Shown here: one piece after another, positions 14,047-15,556 of the stretch
Numbering within the stretch: position 1 is the first letter of the stretch
How the letters are laid out: every line of letters starts with the position of its first letter
Assembly (NCBI GenBank): GCA_021641225.1
Contig: JAJWXI010000018.1
Span: 3,500 to 19,055, forward strand
Direction of reading: 5' to 3'
Length of the DNA: 15,556 nt
Source of the DNA: Collinsella aerofaciens
GTDB lineage: Bacteria; Actinomycetota; Coriobacteriia; Coriobacteriales; Coriobacteriaceae
Position numbers and translations under genes: made by a program
The notes under the pieces: generated by a model
What the model saw: the letters and a program-made list of their open reading frames with translations, nothing else
Told to the model about the DNA's origin: nothing
The model's database searches: none

Positions 14047-14880
14047 GTGAATATCAATGATTTCGATGTCCTCAATCGTATTAGCTCCATCATCAACAGC
14101 GAGTCTGGATCAAACGATGCCGCCATCGCTCGATATCTCATCGCCCACCTTAGGCGCTCAAGTGAGATCAATGTCGCCGCAATTACCCGCGATGCGTTTG
14201 TGACTCGCTCCGCCGTGCGCCGTTTTTGCAATCGCTTGGGCTATCAATCTCTCAGCGATTTGAAAGAGTCATTTTCCCAGTCAGTCTTTCCGAGTGATTT
14301 AAGTCATAGAGATGAGGGATATGGCTACGAGGAGTACAGGGCGGAGCTCGACGTGCGCATGATCGAGATGTTTGCCGAGGTCGAAAGCGGCGTATCCGAT
14401 GTTGTCATTAAGCATCTTGCCGATGAAATAGAGGGCCACAAAAACGTTGAGATCTGGTGCACCAATAATGTAAGCGCCAATCTCGTGCGGTTTCAGCAGG
14501 AGATGTTCTATGCCGGCAAGATAGTCCGCATAGTTGCCGGGACCAATGTTGCGGACTCAAAGAATATCGAGGATGCTTCGCAGACGTTAATAATTCTCGT
14601 CTCTGTATCTGGGCTATTTGCGGCGCAAGCGCGCGAATATCTTGATTGCCGTGCAGGTAGGAAAATCTTGATTACTGCATTTAGTAGTGATGAAAGTGCG
14701 AGGTCTTTTGATCGGGTGTATCGACTTGGTAGCGCTGGCAACGGAATTGATCGGCTCGGCGTTTACTCAAAGTACGCCATGACGTATTTCTTCGATTTGC
14801 TTTCATCGTGTTACATAAGCCGCTATCCCTGCACAAAAGGCGAACCGCTCTATGGGGCTACACTGACATGGCGCGAGTGA
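14047..14880 (+). CDS. RpiR/MurR-family transcriptional regulator (HTH plus SIS)
   Basis: The protein has 277 residues from the chosen GTG start. The N-terminal ~75 residues form the RpiR-type helix-turn-helix (AAITRDAFVTRSAVRRFCNR, then LGYQSLSDLKESF). The SIS phosphosugar-binding domain occupies ~105-245, with IWCTNNVSANLVRFQQEM and LIILVSVSGLFAAQAREYL. The Ser of SVSG is in the expected sugar-phosphate loop. Such proteins repress or activate sugar operons in response to a phosphosugar, here probably a product of the divergent glucosidase. An in-frame ATG at 14008 would give 290 residues, but it lacks a ribosome site and lies inside a palindrome that looks like an operator. The GTG has AAGAGGG 5 bases upstream. 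G+C is lower than in the core genes. Confidence 0.85.
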   Translation: MNINDFDVLNRISSIINSESGSNDAAIARYLIAHLRRSSEINVAAITRDAFVTRSAVRRFCNRLGYQSLSDLKESFSQSVFPSDLSHRDEGYGYEEYRAELDVRMIEMFAEVESGVSDVVIKHLADEIEGHKNVEIWCTNNVSANLVRFQQEMFYAGKIVRIVAGTNVADSKNIEDASQTLIILVSVSGLFAAQAREYLDCRAGRKILITAFSSDESARSFDRVYRLGSAGNGIDRLGVYSKYAMTYFFDLLSSCYISRYPCTKGEPLYGATLTWRE

Positions 14881-14975
14881 TTGCGGCTGTATAGATGTCA
14901 ATCCTACTCAAAATAGGTGTGAGGAATCGTTGCTCGTTTTGTCCTGTAGCGGCAAGGACCGTAATAAACTTTCAA

Positions 14976-15156
14976 CTGTTATAGATTGAGATAAAGGCGA
15001 AACCGGCTGGGGAATGTCTCAATCTGTAACAGGAAGGGGAGGAAAACCGTTCTTACTGTTATAGATTGAGATAAAGAGTTTGGCTGGTAGTGAATTGTCT
15101 TGATCTGTAACAGTTAGGGACGGAATGGCCCTCTTACTGTTACAGATCGAGACAAA
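14976..15156. repeat. Tandem ~80-bp units, each with a 17-bp hairpin
   Basis: Forward arms of the form CTGTTAYAGATYGAGAYAAA start at 14976, 15056 and 15137 (spacing 80 and 81). Reverse arms ending ATCTGTAACAG lie at 15013-15032 and 15094-15113 (spacing 81). Arms alternate, so each unit folds into a stem of about 17 bp with one T-G pair, while the sequence between arms is not conserved. The third forward arm begins the right copy of the composite element. No coding sequence or terminator was seen here. The ~95 bases between the regulator stop and this array show nothing recognisable. Confidence 0.85.
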
Positions 15157-15328
15157 AGCCAGGAGGTGCTGGGCTGCCAGGATCGAGCGTGGATTATTGG
15201 ACGTACGAGGGTGTAAAATCTCCCGCTTGGTGAACGAGCGAGGATAATCTCCCGCTTTGGGCTTGGTAGCTAGCCAAAAGTGGGAGATTATCCACGCTCG
15301 ATTTCAAACGGGAGAAAATCCACGCTCG
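15136..15328. repeat. Composite inverted-repeat element, right copy
   Basis: Bases 15136-15300 align gap-free to 10730-10894 in the same orientation. The hairpin CGAGCGAGGATAATCTCCCG... (15235-15261) pairs with 15274-15300, with ~24 of 27 positions matched. An additional reverse half-unit, CGGGAGAAAATCCACGCTCG (15309-15328), has no counterpart in the left copy. With the left copy it brackets the whole beta-glucoside locus. Confidence 0.85.
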
Positions 15329-15331
15329 AAT

Positions 15332-15556
15332 TTGCCGCGGAAGCCCGATCTCGACCTATATATAGGTGCAAATAGGCTGTTATCGAAGTTCGATCCTGAA
15401 GGTGTACTCCACTATGCCAAAGTGTTCCCTTGGGAAATGTCACCGCTACATGCAAATTCAGCGTCCTTCATATCCAAACCCGGCAAAACAGCAGGTCAAA
15501 GGTATATAGATACGCCCGGCACCGTGTATCTAGAGGTTTTCGTTGACAGCCCCCAA
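15332..15556 (+). CDS. Unstopped reading frame at the window end, unknown, doubtful
   Basis: The frame is open from 15248 to the end of the window. The part after the repeat (from TTG at 15332) reads 75 codons with no stop and a mixed, protein-like composition, for example LYIGANRLLSKFDPEG and HYAKVFPWEMSP. The other two plus frames and all three minus frames are interrupted. No convincing ribosome site precedes the possible TTG starts (15257, 15263, 15332), and I recognise no family. It may be the 5' part of a real low-GC gene, a decayed remnant, or chance. Confidence 0.2.
   Translation, partial: MPRKPDLDLYIGANRLLSKFDPEGVLHYAKVFPWEMSPLHANSASFISKPGKTAGQRYIDTPGTVYLEVFVDSPQ

Noticed and set aside
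14976..15156. CRISPR-like regular repeats
   Set aside because: Arms alternate in orientation, the unit is about 80 bp, the spacers are not of constant spacer size, and no cas genes are near.
10829..15328. TTATCCACG motifs as DnaA boxes or a replication origin
   Set aside because: Each is one base off the TTATCCACA consensus and is part of a longer hairpin arm; there is no dnaA, dnaN or AT-rich unwinding region in the window.

Overview
The window looks like a chromosomal segment of a high-GC Gram-positive gut bacterium of the Coriobacteriia, most likely Collinsella or a close relative. The grounds are the high-GC core genes, the gene order disA-ispD-ispF-cysS-rlmB-yacP, and the mix of PTS sugar genes with small accessory modules. 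This assignment is inference; no 16S or other marker is present.

Left part (1-3918): the 3' end of a PepD-type M20 dipeptidase gene (+) ends at a strong hairpin terminator. Facing it on the minus strand is a hipB-hipA toxin-antitoxin pair with zero bases between the two genes. A perfect 16-bp inverted repeat sits in front of hipB. Next comes a COG1373/DUF4143 ATPase gene (-). Four ATTCGT direct repeats at an exact 23-bp period lie just upstream of its start. Identical 33-base terminator hairpins lie on both sides of the ATPase gene, and they share a 16-base core with the hipB operator arms.

Middle part (3956-10416): mntP (manganese efflux, -) is preceded by a yybP-ykoY manganese riboswitch with its own terminator. 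On the plus strand runs a tightly packed core cluster: disA (c-di-AMP synthesis), ispD and ispF (MEP isoprenoid pathway) and cysS (cysteinyl-tRNA synthetase). A large imperfect hairpin and a terminator follow, then rlmB (rRNA 2'-O-methyltransferase) and a yacP/rae1-type NYN ribonuclease. The order is a condensed version of the Bacillus disA-to-rae1 neighbourhood.

Right part (10465-15556): tRNA-Thr(UGT), with its own promoter and terminator, is followed by a beta-glucoside locus. On the minus strand are a 6-phospho-beta-glucosidase and a PTS EIIBC lacking EIIA. A divergent RpiR-type regulator lies on the plus strand, with palindromic operator candidates between it and the glucosidase. PTS import phosphorylates the sugar, the glucosidase cleaves the phosphosugar, and the RpiR protein probably senses a phosphosugar. 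The locus is bracketed by two copies, in the same orientation, of a 165-base composite inverted-repeat element (about 85% identical by hand count). The right-hand copy is preceded by roughly 80-bp tandem units carrying hairpin arms. The last ~225 bases hold one unstopped reading frame of unknown meaning.
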